This document shows, piece by piece, positions 1 to 8,342 of a stretch of 64,000 bases of DNA (positions within the stretch are counted from its first letter, which is position 1; the number at the start of each line of letters is the position of its first letter). This DNA is from Wandonia haliotis. Lineage in GTDB: Bacteria > Bacteroidota > Bacteroidia > Flavobacteriales_D > Crocinitomicaceae. The position numbers and the translations under genes are program-made. The DNA is taken from the NCBI RefSeq assembly GCF_039523435.1, contig NZ_BAAAFH010000022.1:930001-994000 (forward strand), read 5' to 3'. The notes beneath the pieces are model-generated. The model searched no databases. It was not told the origin of the DNA and saw nothing but the letters and a program-made list of their open reading frames with translations.

Positions 1-893
1 TGTTCGTATTGAAACTGCAAATGATTTTTATTTACCTCAATAGTGGCCTCAGAAAGAGGCAGTGTCATTTTCTGTTCTTTGGCAAAGTAGAGCAACGCCT
101 GATTATCTCTGGGGAAACAAGGTCCTCCAAACCCATAGCCATAACCAAGATATTTACTTCCGATTCTAGAATCTGCCCCTATTGCGCTCAGCACTTTATC
201 TTCATCTCCACCCGTCCTTTTTATCAAATCACCGATAGAATTAGCAAAAGAAATCTTCATTGTCAGGAAACAATTCGTTGCCAACTTGGTAATTTCAGCA
301 CTCAACGTATCCATTACATGATATTCTGGAGATGAGATACACATTCTTGCGTATAGGTTCTTAAGGAAAATTGTTGCATCTGGATGCCCTTCACCAATCA
401 AGATCTGATCCGGGTTTTGCTGATCTCTCATTATAGATCCCTGTGCTATGAATTCAGGATTATACGAGATAGAATAATTCCAATCTTTCATTTTCACTGA
501 TAACTCATTACAATATCCCGGCATTACCGTTGCCCCAATGATTATATGTTTTAACTCTTCAGGTTTCTTCAATTCCATTAATTGGCTAACAACAGACTCA
601 ATATAACTGTGCGAAAAGGAATTGTCATGTTGAGATGGGGTGGGAACAATAATATAGATTATATTTACTTGTTCTTGTTCAATAACCTTGATATCTGTGT
701 ATGAAGAAAAGTTACATGATGCACTTAAATACTCATTAACCAATGGTTCCGGAGAAGAATATGTTTTAGCATTTAACTGATTCACATACTCCTGATTTAC
801 GTCAATTCCAATCACCTCATATCCTGACTTCTCAGCATTAAGTGCGAAACACAGCCCTAATCTCCCAATTCCAATAACTGCCAACTTTTCCAT
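1..893 (-). CDS. UDP-glucose/GDP-mannose 6-dehydrogenase family protein, 3' end outside window
   Basis: Read directly from the minus strand, the frame is open from the ATG at 893 to the window edge, about 297 codons. The N-terminus carries a Rossmann dinucleotide motif (G8-I-G10-R-L-G13). Near residue 260 is the family's catalytic cysteine motif in the form GYGFGGPCFPRDN. A KISFANSIGDL stretch matches the central helix region of UDP-glucose dehydrogenases. These enzymes oxidise a nucleotide sugar to the uronic acid using two NAD+ in the cytoplasm. The C-terminal UDP-binding domain lies outside the window, so UDP-glucose cannot be told from UDP-ManNAc or GDP-mannose as substrate. The start is 2 nt after the stop of the upstream glycosyltransferase, so it is the last visible gene of the glycan operon. 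Confidence 0.9.
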   Translation of the reverse strand, partial: MEKLAVIGIGRLGLCFALNAEKSGYEVIGIDVNQEYVNQLNAKTYSSPEPLVNEYLSASCNFSSYTDIKVIEQEQVNIIYIIVPTPSQHDNSFSHSYIESVVSQLMELKKPEELKHIIIGATVMPGYCNELSVKMKDWNYSISYNPEFIAQGSIMRDQQNPDQILIGEGHPDATIFLKNLYARMCISSPEYHVMDTLSAEITKLATNCFLTMKISFANSIGDLIKRTGGDEDKVLSAIGADSRIGSKYLGYGYGFGGPCFPRDNQALLYFAKEQKMTLPLSEATIEVNKNHLQFQYE

Positions 894-895
894 CT

Positions 896-1927
896 CTATT
901 CTACTCTTGATTTTACCACAATAGGTAATTCTATATCATTCATTCCCCAGTTTGATTCATTCAAGCCCCATGTTTGTTGTTTTTCAACAAGCTGCATTCC
1001 GCCCTTATTTACGATACTATAATCCAACGAGGGTTTGTTTTGCAAAAACCTAATCGTTCTAATTGCATCATCAGACTCCCAACCATCTTCATGATAGATG
1101 TGATAAACAGGAGCTTTATAAGGAAAAATAATTTGTTTTTTACCCCGAGCTATTGCTGCCCATAACCCCATACTATCAATATGGATTGAGTACATATCTA
1201 ATTCAGGATATCCTTCTATGTCCAACCAATCTTCTCTGGACATCAAAGTGAAATCACCACATGCATCAAAATCGATGGTAAAATGGGCAAATTGTTTTTT
1301 GTGTGTGACTTTCCATACCTTTAGAACGAAAGCATTTAACATTTTAGCAACTCTTGGAAAGTAGTACACAAATCTCGGGAGCGAAAGAGTTTCATGTCCC
1401 TGAACCTTTCCAAGTCGTTTAATTATATTGTTTTCTGCAAATTTCAATTGCTCTGCAATTTCTCTAAGCTTCATTACATCACTTGGGATATCACATCTGT
1501 TTGCCCTATAGTAGTGATTCTTCAATAATCTTTTCTGAGACAAAACCTGAAAACATACATCTGAAAAAAGGATATCTATATTTGTACACAAAATAAACTC
1601 GCCACTTGCTCGCCTAATTCCAACATTTTTAGCAATCATTTGGTATAATGGGATACTTTCTGAATTCTTATACTTGTTGTGTACTTCAGGAGGAACAATA
1701 ACATATTTTACATCAACCAAATCATTACTATTCGGTGCAGGCAGCACTTCATGTAGGAACGGTTTATCTTCCGGAGGGTTCCAGTCTACAAGAACCAATT
1801 CGATAGGCAAATTCCACTTTTTTGCCTGTTCAAAAATACCTTTTACGAAAGTGGAGGTTCGGAGCAATAAATCTCCTCCGTGATTATCATTTCTTGATGT
1901 AGCAACAATTGTCAGATAATAACTCAT
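896..1927 (-). CDS. glycosyltransferase-like protein (paralogue A)
   Basis: The protein has 343 aa from the ATG at 1927, which lies 1 nt after the upstream stop; an in-frame ATG at 1954 would overlap the upstream gene and adds residues unlike the paralogue. The N-terminus (TIVATSRNDNHGGD) and the block KNVGIRRASGEFILCTNIDILF (residues 100-121, N116/D118) resemble the nucleotide-sugar and metal-binding parts of GT-A glycosyltransferases, with N-x-D-I in place of a canonical DxD. The next gene upstream has the same blocks, so the two are tandem paralogues. The likely role is adding a sugar to the surface glycan made by this locus, on the cytoplasmic side. Donor and acceptor are not readable from the sequence. 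Confidence 0.7.
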   Translation of the reverse strand: MSYYLTIVATSRNDNHGGDLLLRTSTFVKGIFEQAKKWNLPIELVLVDWNPPEDKPFLHEVLPAPNSNDLVDVKYVIVPPEVHNKYKNSESIPLYQMIAKNVGIRRASGEFILCTNIDILFSDVCFQVLSQKRLLKNHYYRANRCDIPSDVMKLREIAEQLKFAENNIIKRLGKVQGHETLSLPRFVYYFPRVAKMLNAFVLKVWKVTHKKQFAHFTIDFDACGDFTLMSREDWLDIEGYPELDMYSIHIDSMGLWAAIARGKKQIIFPYKAPVYHIYHEDGWESDDAIRTIRFLQNKPSLDYSIVNKGGMQLVEKQQTWGLNESNWGMNDIELPIVVKSRVE

Positions 1928-1928
1928 T

Positions 1929-2930
1929 TCAACAATAAATTTCAGGTAAATCAATAGTATTTAATCCCCAATCGGCATGATTATTATAATTCATACTTTT
2001 CTTTTCTTTTAGCATTTTTTGGGACTCTCTCTGAAAAAAACGATAAGCCGTATTCTCTTCTTCATTTCTATTATCTGCAAGATATCTTCTTTCATGCTCC
2101 TGGTGATAAACAGGAATATCCAGAACATATTCCTTCAGCCCGGACATAGCAGCCTGAACAACGAAAAGAGAATCAATATGTAGAGCAATTGGTGCGCTCT
2201 CGTAATATGCTCCAATTTCTTTCCAAAATCTAGTATGCATCATCATAAAATCCCCACTACTTTTACAATGAAAGCGAAATTCAACATTATCATAATACAC
2301 AGGAATACTTAGTCTATTTAATAGGGATTCAATTTTAATTGTATTTATCATATACCAATTCACAACTCCGTATCTGATTTTTAACCATAAATACAGTAGT
2401 CCTGAATAATACTTCAACTTGTGTGTATGCCCTTTAAGGTTAATACAAATTAATTTCTTTCTCCCATTGTCGTATTCAAAATCAATTCGATTGGCTCTAT
2501 AATACCTATCCTGATATAAATTTCCTGATATCTTTTGAATGAATTTATCAGGAAAAAGAATATCTGGATTCATAGCACATATAAATTCCCCTTTACTTCT
2601 TCGGATCCCAACATTCTTCCCCAAATATTCTATTACGGGAATATTCTTAATTCCATTCTGCTCAATAAATTTTTTGTGATGCGCTGGTAGCACTGTAATA
2701 ATTCTAATTATTACATTTTCTGTAGATTTCGGCCAACGGATAAATTCCTGAATACGTGGAGACTCAGAAACAGGGTTATAGTTAACAAATATGATTTCCG
2801 CACTTATATCAAATTCAACAAGTTGAGAAAATAACCGACTCACACAATTTTGTAATCTCTGTTTAAAATCTCCACCATAATTATCATTTCTTCCAGTAAA
2901 GACAAAAGATATATAAGGCGATTTGTTCAT
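1929..2930 (-). CDS. glycosyltransferase-like protein (paralogue B)
   Basis: The protein has 333 aa. It shares with its downstream neighbour the motifs FTGRNDNYGGD near the N-terminus, KNVGIRRSKGEFI (residues 105-117) and NPDILFPD (N121/D123), plus a C-terminal ADWGLNTIDLP segment like the neighbour's SNWGMNDIELP. This indicates gene duplication followed by divergence. It is probably a GT-A-type glycosyltransferase for the glycan of this locus. No transmembrane segment is obvious. It lies 21 nt downstream of the epimerase gene and 1 nt upstream of paralogue A, so co-transcription is very likely. Specificity is unknown. Confidence 0.7.
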   Translation of the reverse strand: MNKSPYISFVFTGRNDNYGGDFKQRLQNCVSRLFSQLVEFDISAEIIFVNYNPVSESPRIQEFIRWPKSTENVIIRIITVLPAHHKKFIEQNGIKNIPVIEYLGKNVGIRRSKGEFICAMNPDILFPDKFIQKISGNLYQDRYYRANRIDFEYDNGRKKLICINLKGHTHKLKYYSGLLYLWLKIRYGVVNWYMINTIKIESLLNRLSIPVYYDNVEFRFHCKSSGDFMMMHTRFWKEIGAYYESAPIALHIDSLFVVQAAMSGLKEYVLDIPVYHQEHERRYLADNRNEEENTAYRFFQRESQKMLKEKKSMNYNNHADWGLNTIDLPEIYC

Positions 2931-2951
2931 TTATAACCTGTACAATTGGGG

Positions 2952-3920
2952 TTAATTAGACTCTACCTTTACATTCGACTCAATCCATCTGTACAACTTA
3001 CTTATTCCCCTTTCTAAGTTAATTTTTGGACTCCAACCTAAATCATGGGAAATCAATCTATTATCAGAACACCTCCCTCTTACTCCTGTAGGTCCCTCAA
3101 TATGGCTGATTTTTACTGATTTACCTGCTACTTTAGCAATTACTTCTACAAACTCATCGATTGATACCATTTCTTCAGATCCAATATTATAGGGTCCTGA
3201 AAATTCAGAACGTATCAACTCTATAACTGCATCCAAACAGTCATCAATATAAAGAAAAGACCTTGTCTGTTTTCCATCTCCCCACACATCAATTATCCCA
3301 TCATTCTCAACCAAAGCAATCTTTCTGCACAAGGCAGCTGGCGCCTTTTCCTTTCCATTATTCCACGCCCCCTCTTCTCCGTAAATATTATGAAAGCGCG
3401 CTATTTTTACATTCAAATCATAATTCCTACTAAATGAAGCATACAAACGCTCACTAAATAACTTCTCCCATCCATACTCGCTATCAGGTTGAGCAGGATA
3501 AGCTGTATTCTCTCCACATTTAGGATTTTCAGGATCAAGTTGGTTATATTCCGGATACATACAGGCTGAAGAAGAATAAAACAGTGCTTTTACTTTTTTT
3601 GCAGAAGCCACTTTAGCCACATTCAAGTTTATTTGAGCCGAATTATGCATTACATCTGCATCATGCTCTCCTACAAAAATGTAACCTGCACCTCCCATAT
3701 CTGCTGCTAACTGATATAACTCATCAATCCCTTCAGTGATCACCTGACTTACAAATGTATAATCCCTTAAATCACCTAAATAAAATTCATCAGCTAAAGA
3801 CTCTGAAAATTCAGGAAACTTCAAATCCACTCCAATTACATACTGACCTTCTTTCTTTAGTCGTTTGACAAGATGTGAACCAATAAAACCTCCTGCACCA
3901 AGAACAAGTGTTTTTTTCAT
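2952..3920 (-). CDS. GDP-mannose 3,5-epimerase-like NAD-dependent epimerase
   Basis: The protein has 322 aa and is an extended short-chain dehydrogenase. It shows G8-x-x-G11-x-x-G14 for NAD+, S118/S119 and Y149-x-x-x-K153. The blocks AADMGGAGYI, SSSACMYPEYNQL, ARFHNIYGEEGAW and KEKAPAALCRK closely follow plant GDP-mannose 3,5-epimerase. Cys120 and Lys192 are 72 residues apart, the same spacing as the acid/base pair Cys145/Lys217 of the Arabidopsis enzyme. The expected reaction is GDP-D-mannose to GDP-L-galactose (and/or GDP-L-gulose). It is the first gene of a four-gene run with two glycosyltransferases and a sugar dehydrogenase, which fits supply of an activated sugar. A TATATTTG box lies 55 nt upstream. 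Confidence 0.8.
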   Translation of the reverse strand: MKKTLVLGAGGFIGSHLVKRLKKEGQYVIGVDLKFPEFSESLADEFYLGDLRDYTFVSQVITEGIDELYQLAADMGGAGYIFVGEHDADVMHNSAQINLNVAKVASAKKVKALFYSSSACMYPEYNQLDPENPKCGENTAYPAQPDSEYGWEKLFSERLYASFSRNYDLNVKIARFHNIYGEEGAWNNGKEKAPAALCRKIALVENDGIIDVWGDGKQTRSFLYIDDCLDAVIELIRSEFSGPYNIGSEEMVSIDEFVEVIAKVAGKSVKISHIEGPTGVRGRCSDNRLISHDLGWSPKINLERGISKLYRWIESNVKVESN

Positions 3921-3974
3921 TTTTCGGTATTTGGTTGATATAACTATATGCGTAGCTCCACATAGTCTCCATTA

Positions 3975-3982
3975 CAAATATA
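3975..3982 (-). promoter_or_regulatory. candidate -7 box (TATATTTG) for the epimerase-GT-GT-dehydrogenase run
   Basis: The minus strand reads TATATTTG here, matching the Bacteroidota -7 consensus TAnnTTTG, 55 nt before the ATG at 3920 and in the 111-nt gap after the lipoprotein gene. No good -33 TTTG at 18-21 nt spacing was found, so this is a candidate only. Confidence 0.4.
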
Positions 3983-4031
3983 ATGATAATTCTCCAAAAC
4001 AGTTTTGTATTGCTCTCCGTATCAACATGAT

Positions 4032-4850
4032 TTACTTCCCCTTTTTATTACTCATTTTTACATTGTAATAAAATTCCATAATTGTTTTGGAGTTATGATC
4101 CAGCGGATACTTATACAACTCTATAAAACGCGTATTGTATCCCTCCCAACGAGAGGAAGAGTCAATTATAGAACTCATAGCCTGATAATTCCTTAACGAG
4201 TACTCTTCGTTTACTTCTATTTCAAATTGTCCGGAGTATTTTTCTATTCCTGACCAATCCCAATCTGGGGAAAAAGAATAATGATCCTGCTTTATAAGAA
4301 TACGATCTGTCTCTGAAGAAAAAACAAGATTTAGTAACCTCGAAAACGGAAGAGGATCCGATGTATGTTTATCTAAAAAAGATATATTAAAAAAAGGATC
4401 CTGAACATAGTAATCTGAGATTTCGTTACTATACACGACAGTAAATTGATGTGTGTAAAAAGTATTTTCAAATCCTATATCAAATGTTTCGGAATTGTAT
4501 CCCAAATCAGAATAAACTTCGTGTAAGAAATGAGCTGAACCTCCGCATCTTACTGTCGCAGAATCAAACAAAAAAACGGAATAATACCGTTCACCTTTCC
4601 AATTAACCCAATTTTCATCGAACAATGCCACATCCCTTCCCCCGACTCCTCCGTCAATTAATTCTGCCACTTTTCTGCGGATAAAAGAAGTTTTCTCAAA
4701 ATCAGTCGACATTAACTTCGTTTCGTGACGTAAAAAATCCAAAAATTCAGGATAGGCTTGATGCTCAGAATACTTAGGTTCCTGATTCTCTTGCTCACAG
4801 GCAAAGACAAAAAACAATAAAAGCATACAAATACTAATTATTACTCTCAT
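4032..4850 (-). CDS. transglutaminase-fold lipoprotein, function unknown
   Basis: The protein has 272 aa from the ATG at 4850. That start is chosen because a GGGGGGAGGT run sits directly upstream, the ATG overlaps the previous stop as ATGA, and it opens a lipoprotein signal peptide with the cysteine at residue 18 (FVFAC). The mature protein should be a lipid-anchored envelope protein. Cys102 (RCGGSAHF), His134 (THQFTVVY) and Asp151 (YVQDPFFN) have the order and spacing of a transglutaminase/papain-like Cys-His-Asp triad. I do not recognise a named family. The position, translationally coupled to a UbiA-family gene, suggests a role in processing or attaching the product of this glycan locus, but this is inference. 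Confidence 0.65.
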   Translation of the reverse strand: MRVIISICMLLLFFVFACEQENQEPKYSEHQAYPEFLDFLRHETKLMSTDFEKTSFIRRKVAELIDGGVGGRDVALFDENWVNWKGERYYSVFLFDSATVRCGGSAHFLHEVYSDLGYNSETFDIGFENTFYTHQFTVVYSNEISDYYVQDPFFNISFLDKHTSDPLPFSRLLNLVFSSETDRILIKQDHYSFSPDWDWSGIEKYSGQFEIEVNEEYSLRNYQAMSSIIDSSSRWEGYNTRFIELYKYPLDHNSKTIMEFYYNVKMSNKKGK

Positions 4851-5935
4851 ACCTCCCCCCTGCTCTTTTCTTCCGACCATCGTAAAACATATTTTCTGAA
4901 GTAATAAATTGAATAATTGACCACTTTTGAAACATAAAATCTGAAAAAATAATACACCTTGGTTAGTGCTGATCTAAATGAACTATAGGCACTATACGCA
5001 TAAACACTGCGAAATAAGTACAATAAAATCAACGCAAAAAATACATTTATTTTATTCAAAATCAGTAAAAACAAAATAAAACCTGCAATAATAGAATGAC
5101 GATACATATAGGCTAGCAATACTTGTATCGAAGAAAAAAATTCTGCTTTTTTATTGATGCTCGCATGAAGTACTTGTATTACTAAAACAAAAACAGGAAA
5201 TAAGAAGTTAAATGTGTTAAACAACAGAAACAGCCCTAACCAAATGATATATAACACCAATTCTACACGAAAAATATACTGCCAAAGGCACCAAACCTTA
5301 TTTTTCCCCAAATCAATAACAATAGAATTTGTCCCCGTCTTTTTATCATTCTCATAATCTTCCAGTTGTCCATTCAGAAAATTACGGCACTCCCATAAAT
5401 ATGACCATAGCAAATAAACAACAGAAAAAATCAGCTGCATTTCGCTGAGATGATTTATAGGAACAATGTGTACAACAATGATAATCAAGGGTAACATACG
5501 CTCATAAAGTCCGGTAAGGAGGAGAGCCAATATTCCTCTCTCCTTTATTCGTAGTGGTCGAAAAGAATAACTCATATTACATACCATCTGAAGAACGACT
5601 AACCCTATGATCCAAGGTGAAAGAACAATGGAAAGCGAGATTGACAGACCACCAAGAACAACGATTAACCTCCCCCCATATCTAACAGGTAACATGTTAA
5701 ATACATTTGTCTTTCCAACTTCCTTATCTGATTCATAATCTGAATAATCATTAATAAAATGACCAAACACGGCCAAAAAAGCAAGCAGAACAAAAAGCAA
5801 TAAATCAAAAATGGATAGTATCACTTCTCCATGAGCTAAATACTCAAATAATAGAAATGTAAAGACACCTGATCCGATTTTATCTATCCACCATTTATCT
5901 AGCTTAAGCGTTTTAGTAATTCTTCTAATTAACAT
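4847..5935 (-). CDS. UbiA-family prenyltransferase
   Basis: The protein has 362 aa and is largely hydrophobic with about eight or nine membrane segments. It carries both aspartate-rich prenyl-diphosphate motifs: N62-D63-x-x-D66-x-x-x-D70 in GHFINDYSDYESDKEVGKT, and D193-x-x-x-D197 in QLEDYENDKKTGTNS. The family loop YSFRPLRIKERG lies at residues 123-134. UbiA enzymes transfer a polyprenyl group from its diphosphate to an acceptor at the inner membrane; acceptors include quinone head groups, chlorophyllide, haem, glycerol phosphates and phosphoribosyl diphosphate. The acceptor here cannot be read. No quinone, haem or ribose-epimerase genes are nearby. The neighbours are glycan genes and a terpene-cyclase-like toroid protein. 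Its stop overlaps the next start (ATGA). Confidence 0.8.
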   Translation of the reverse strand: MLIRRITKTLKLDKWWIDKIGSGVFTFLLFEYLAHGEVILSIFDLLLFVLLAFLAVFGHFINDYSDYESDKEVGKTNVFNMLPVRYGGRLIVVLGGLSISLSIVLSPWIIGLVVLQMVCNMSYSFRPLRIKERGILALLLTGLYERMLPLIIIVVHIVPINHLSEMQLIFSVVYLLWSYLWECRNFLNGQLEDYENDKKTGTNSIVIDLGKNKVWCLWQYIFRVELVLYIIWLGLFLLFNTFNFLFPVFVLVIQVLHASINKKAEFFSSIQVLLAYMYRHSIIAGFILFLLILNKINVFFALILLYLFRSVYAYSAYSSFRSALTKVYYFFRFYVSKVVNYSIYYFRKYVLRWSEEKSRGEV

Positions 5936-5977
5936 CGTATCGTTATGATGGCTTTTTAGGAAGTTTACAAAATGTCA

Positions 5978-7039
5978 TCACCCCTTATATAAACTGAGGA
6001 ATTCTATATAGAGACTCGATGTATAGATATCTGATCCAAAGAATGTAGCGGGTTCTTTTGTTTTAGGGTTAATATCCAACTTATTATTACTTGTATAAAA
6101 TGGCTCTACTGTTTCATATAGTTTTCTTTTGTACGACTCTTCGATAAATTTGTCCGTATCAATCTCTTGAATAAAAGCCCTTTCTTCAAGATATAAAAGA
6201 GAAATCAGAAAATATAAATCATCAAGCAAATTATCTTTTCTATAGCTGGAGTTATAGAAGTCATACAATCTTTCAATAATAGTATCATACAGTCGGTTTT
6301 CTTTTTTCAGATTAACTATATCATAATAATGAAGCCGACAAATATGATAGACTTCTTGAACATACGTTGTATAGTATGTTGTTTCTTTTAAATTATTTAA
6401 TACCTGCTTCGAGACTTTTTCAAATACATCTTGATTATCCTTCAATCCCAGATAAAGTAAATTATTACAATCTACAATAACTTCGTGATCATCCAAATCA
6501 ATATGCTTATTCTGCAGAGGTTTACATTTCTTGACCATTTTATTATAGTACAGTATGGAAATATAATCTGCAAAAGAATAAATGGACAAGTATTGATCGC
6601 TAATCCATAACTTAAATACCCCATTCTCTTTTTGACGCATAAGAATTTTCCTGTTTGGAATTTTTATTCCCATACTCCCCAGAAAAAAAGAACTCATCGA
6701 AGTTGTATCACTGTCATTAGGAACTCTGTATTTTTTATCTATGGCCCCAAAACTCCAAAGTTTACCTCTAAACGAATTTGACAATAGAAATTGAACCGAA
6801 CTTTTCAATAGCTCTGCTATTTTAGGCTCTTCTTTTGCGTGTAATAAGTTTACAGCAACTGATGCTGAACAAAAATTTGAGTTTACCGGATATTTCATCC
6901 AACCCTCTGAAGGATGGTAATATGGCTGTAAATACATTGTTTTAAATGATCCATCTGAAGAACGATTTTCAAACATATAGTCCACAACCATACCCCAAAG
7001 AGCATTACAAGAATTGGTATCCATAAAGGAATTACTCAT
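5978..7039 (-). CDS. alpha/alpha-toroid protein resembling class II terpene cyclases (DxDTT motif)
   Basis: The protein has 353 aa with no signal peptide or membrane segment. It looks like the squalene-cyclase/prenyltransferase alpha-alpha toroid fold: an N-terminal SDGSF (28-32), then D109-S-D111-T-T113 in RVPNDSDTTSMSSFFLG, a mid-protein VDCNNLLYLGL, and a C-terminal FFGSDIYTSSLYIEFL. D109/D111 match the protonating DxDD motif of class II cyclases in the variant DxDTT, which is known from some beta-domain sesquiterpene cyclases. The expected chemistry would be cyclisation of a linear isoprenoid diphosphate, but no activity can be claimed. The start overlaps the stop of the Wzt-like gene (ATGA). 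The UbiA gene begins 42 nt downstream. Base composition matches the neighbours. Confidence 0.6.
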   Translation of the reverse strand: MSNSFMDTNSCNALWGMVVDYMFENRSSDGSFKTMYLQPYYHPSEGWMKYPVNSNFCSASVAVNLLHAKEEPKIAELLKSSVQFLLSNSFRGKLWSFGAIDKKYRVPNDSDTTSMSSFFLGSMGIKIPNRKILMRQKENGVFKLWISDQYLSIYSFADYISILYYNKMVKKCKPLQNKHIDLDDHEVIVDCNNLLYLGLKDNQDVFEKVSKQVLNNLKETTYYTTYVQEVYHICRLHYYDIVNLKKENRLYDTIIERLYDFYNSSYRKDNLLDDLYFLISLLYLEERAFIQEIDTDKFIEESYKRKLYETVEPFYTSNNKLDINPKTKEPATFFGSDIYTSSLYIEFLSLYKG

Positions 7040-8250
7040 ATCTCATTCCCTTTCCTAACTATTATTTCAAAAGGGACTGCTAGCATTGCTGTGTCCTTAA
7101 TTGGATGCAAAATTTGATTTACCAGATTTCGATCCGAAACCTTGACTAAAAGAAAGGCTTCTTCTTTAAGGATCAGTTCGTCCTCTCCTTTTGAGAGAAA
7201 TAACTCAGCGAAATAGATCCTACTATTCAGTATACTCTTAGGCATAGCAAACTCAATCAGGTATTTCCCTTTTTTCTCTATTGCTTGTGCTTTTTTACTC
7301 AAAGAAGTAATAATAAAAAGCAAATTGTTAGAAATATCAAAAAACTTAACTCCAATTGTAAAACTGATATCTTCCAGCAAATGAACTTCAAAAAATAATT
7401 TGAAAGATTGAAAACTACACAATCCGTCTTCTAAAACAGACTCCTCTTTAATCCCATAGTTAAGCAGCTCTATTTCAGCATTTTTAAACTGGATTTCTTT
7501 AAACACATAGAACGGAGGTTTACTTACTATTTCAAAGAATTTATTGTAATTATCTCGCTGGTATTCATTCAAGACTTCTGTTGTCCCAATCTTCTCTAAA
7601 TTTCCAGTTTTAAAGAATAAAACCTTTGAATAATCAACTCTGCTTTCAGATAAAACGTGACTTACATTTATAATTGTACCACCTTTCTTCAACAACTTTG
7701 AAGTTATATCTCTTGTCTCCAATTGGAATTCTGCATCTCCAACACTGAGAACTTCATCAAACAAATAAATATCAAAATCTAAATGTGCCATTATACTAAA
7801 CGCCAACCGCAAGTACATTCCATTCGAATAATTTTTTACCGGTTCATCGATGAATTTTTTAATTCCAGAAAAGGCAACTATATCATCAAACTTCGTCTGA
7901 ATTTCTTTTCTGGAAAACCCATGTATTTGTCCATTCAGAAATACATTCTCTCTTCCACTCAATTCAGGATGAAATCCCGTTCCTATATCCAATATACTTG
8001 CTACCCTCCCACAAATATGAACTTCACCCGATGAAGGTTTTGTTATTCCGGCCAACACTTTGAGTAGAGTCGATTTACCACTGCCATTTGGACCTATTAT
8101 ACCAACATGTTCTCCTTTTTTTATCTCAAAAGAAACATCTCTTAGAGCCCATAACTCTGAAGTACTATTTCCATTCTCATCCTCCATAGAATGACGAAGA
8201 TGATAGCTTTTTGATAAATTATTGACTCGTATGGCTGTACTATTATCCAA
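7036..8250 (-). CDS. Wzt-type ABC transporter ATP-binding protein with C-terminal extension
   Basis: The protein has 404 aa. Residues 1-235 form an ABC ATPase: Walker A GPNGSGKST (53-61), signature-region YSNGMYLRLAF (141-151) and Walker B with D-loop YLFDEVLSVGD (162-172). The last 160 residues form a separate, probably beta-rich domain, as in Wzt proteins, where such a domain recognises the end of the glycan to be exported. Its partner is the ABC-2 permease encoded 92 nt upstream. The substrate is therefore probably an undecaprenyl-linked polysaccharide or a glycolipid moved across the inner membrane. The start codon is TTG; no ATG or GTG lies earlier in the conserved region. Its stop overlaps the next start. 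Confidence 0.85.
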   Translation of the reverse strand: MDNSTAIRVNNLSKSYHLRHSMEDENGNSTSELWALRDVSFEIKKGEHVGIIGPNGSGKSTLLKVLAGITKPSSGEVHICGRVASILDIGTGFHPELSGRENVFLNGQIHGFSRKEIQTKFDDIVAFSGIKKFIDEPVKNYSNGMYLRLAFSIMAHLDFDIYLFDEVLSVGDAEFQLETRDITSKLLKKGGTIINVSHVLSESRVDYSKVLFFKTGNLEKIGTTEVLNEYQRDNYNKFFEIVSKPPFYVFKEIQFKNAEIELLNYGIKEESVLEDGLCSFQSFKLFFEVHLLEDISFTIGVKFFDISNNLLFIITSLSKKAQAIEKKGKYLIEFAMPKSILNSRIYFAELFLSKGEDELILKEEAFLLVKVSDRNLVNQILHPIKDTAMLAVPFEIIVRKGNEI

Positions 8251-8342
8251 ATTATAGCAGTAGTTCTTTTCTTTTTATAAATGTATGAATTTTATCTGTT
8301 TAGTTGTTGAAAACAGCACATCACTTAACTAATCACACATTG

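Noticed and set aside
9..335. Plus-strand open frame at the left edge
   Set aside because: It lies opposite the UDP-sugar dehydrogenase, whose catalytic Cys motif is read clearly on the minus strand.
5978..7039. Glycoside hydrolase or polysaccharide lyase of the alpha/alpha barrel type
   Set aside because: There is no signal peptide and no obvious general acid/base pair of those families, whereas NDSDTT and the C-terminal FFGSDIYTSS resemble terpene-cyclase toroids. Not fully excluded.
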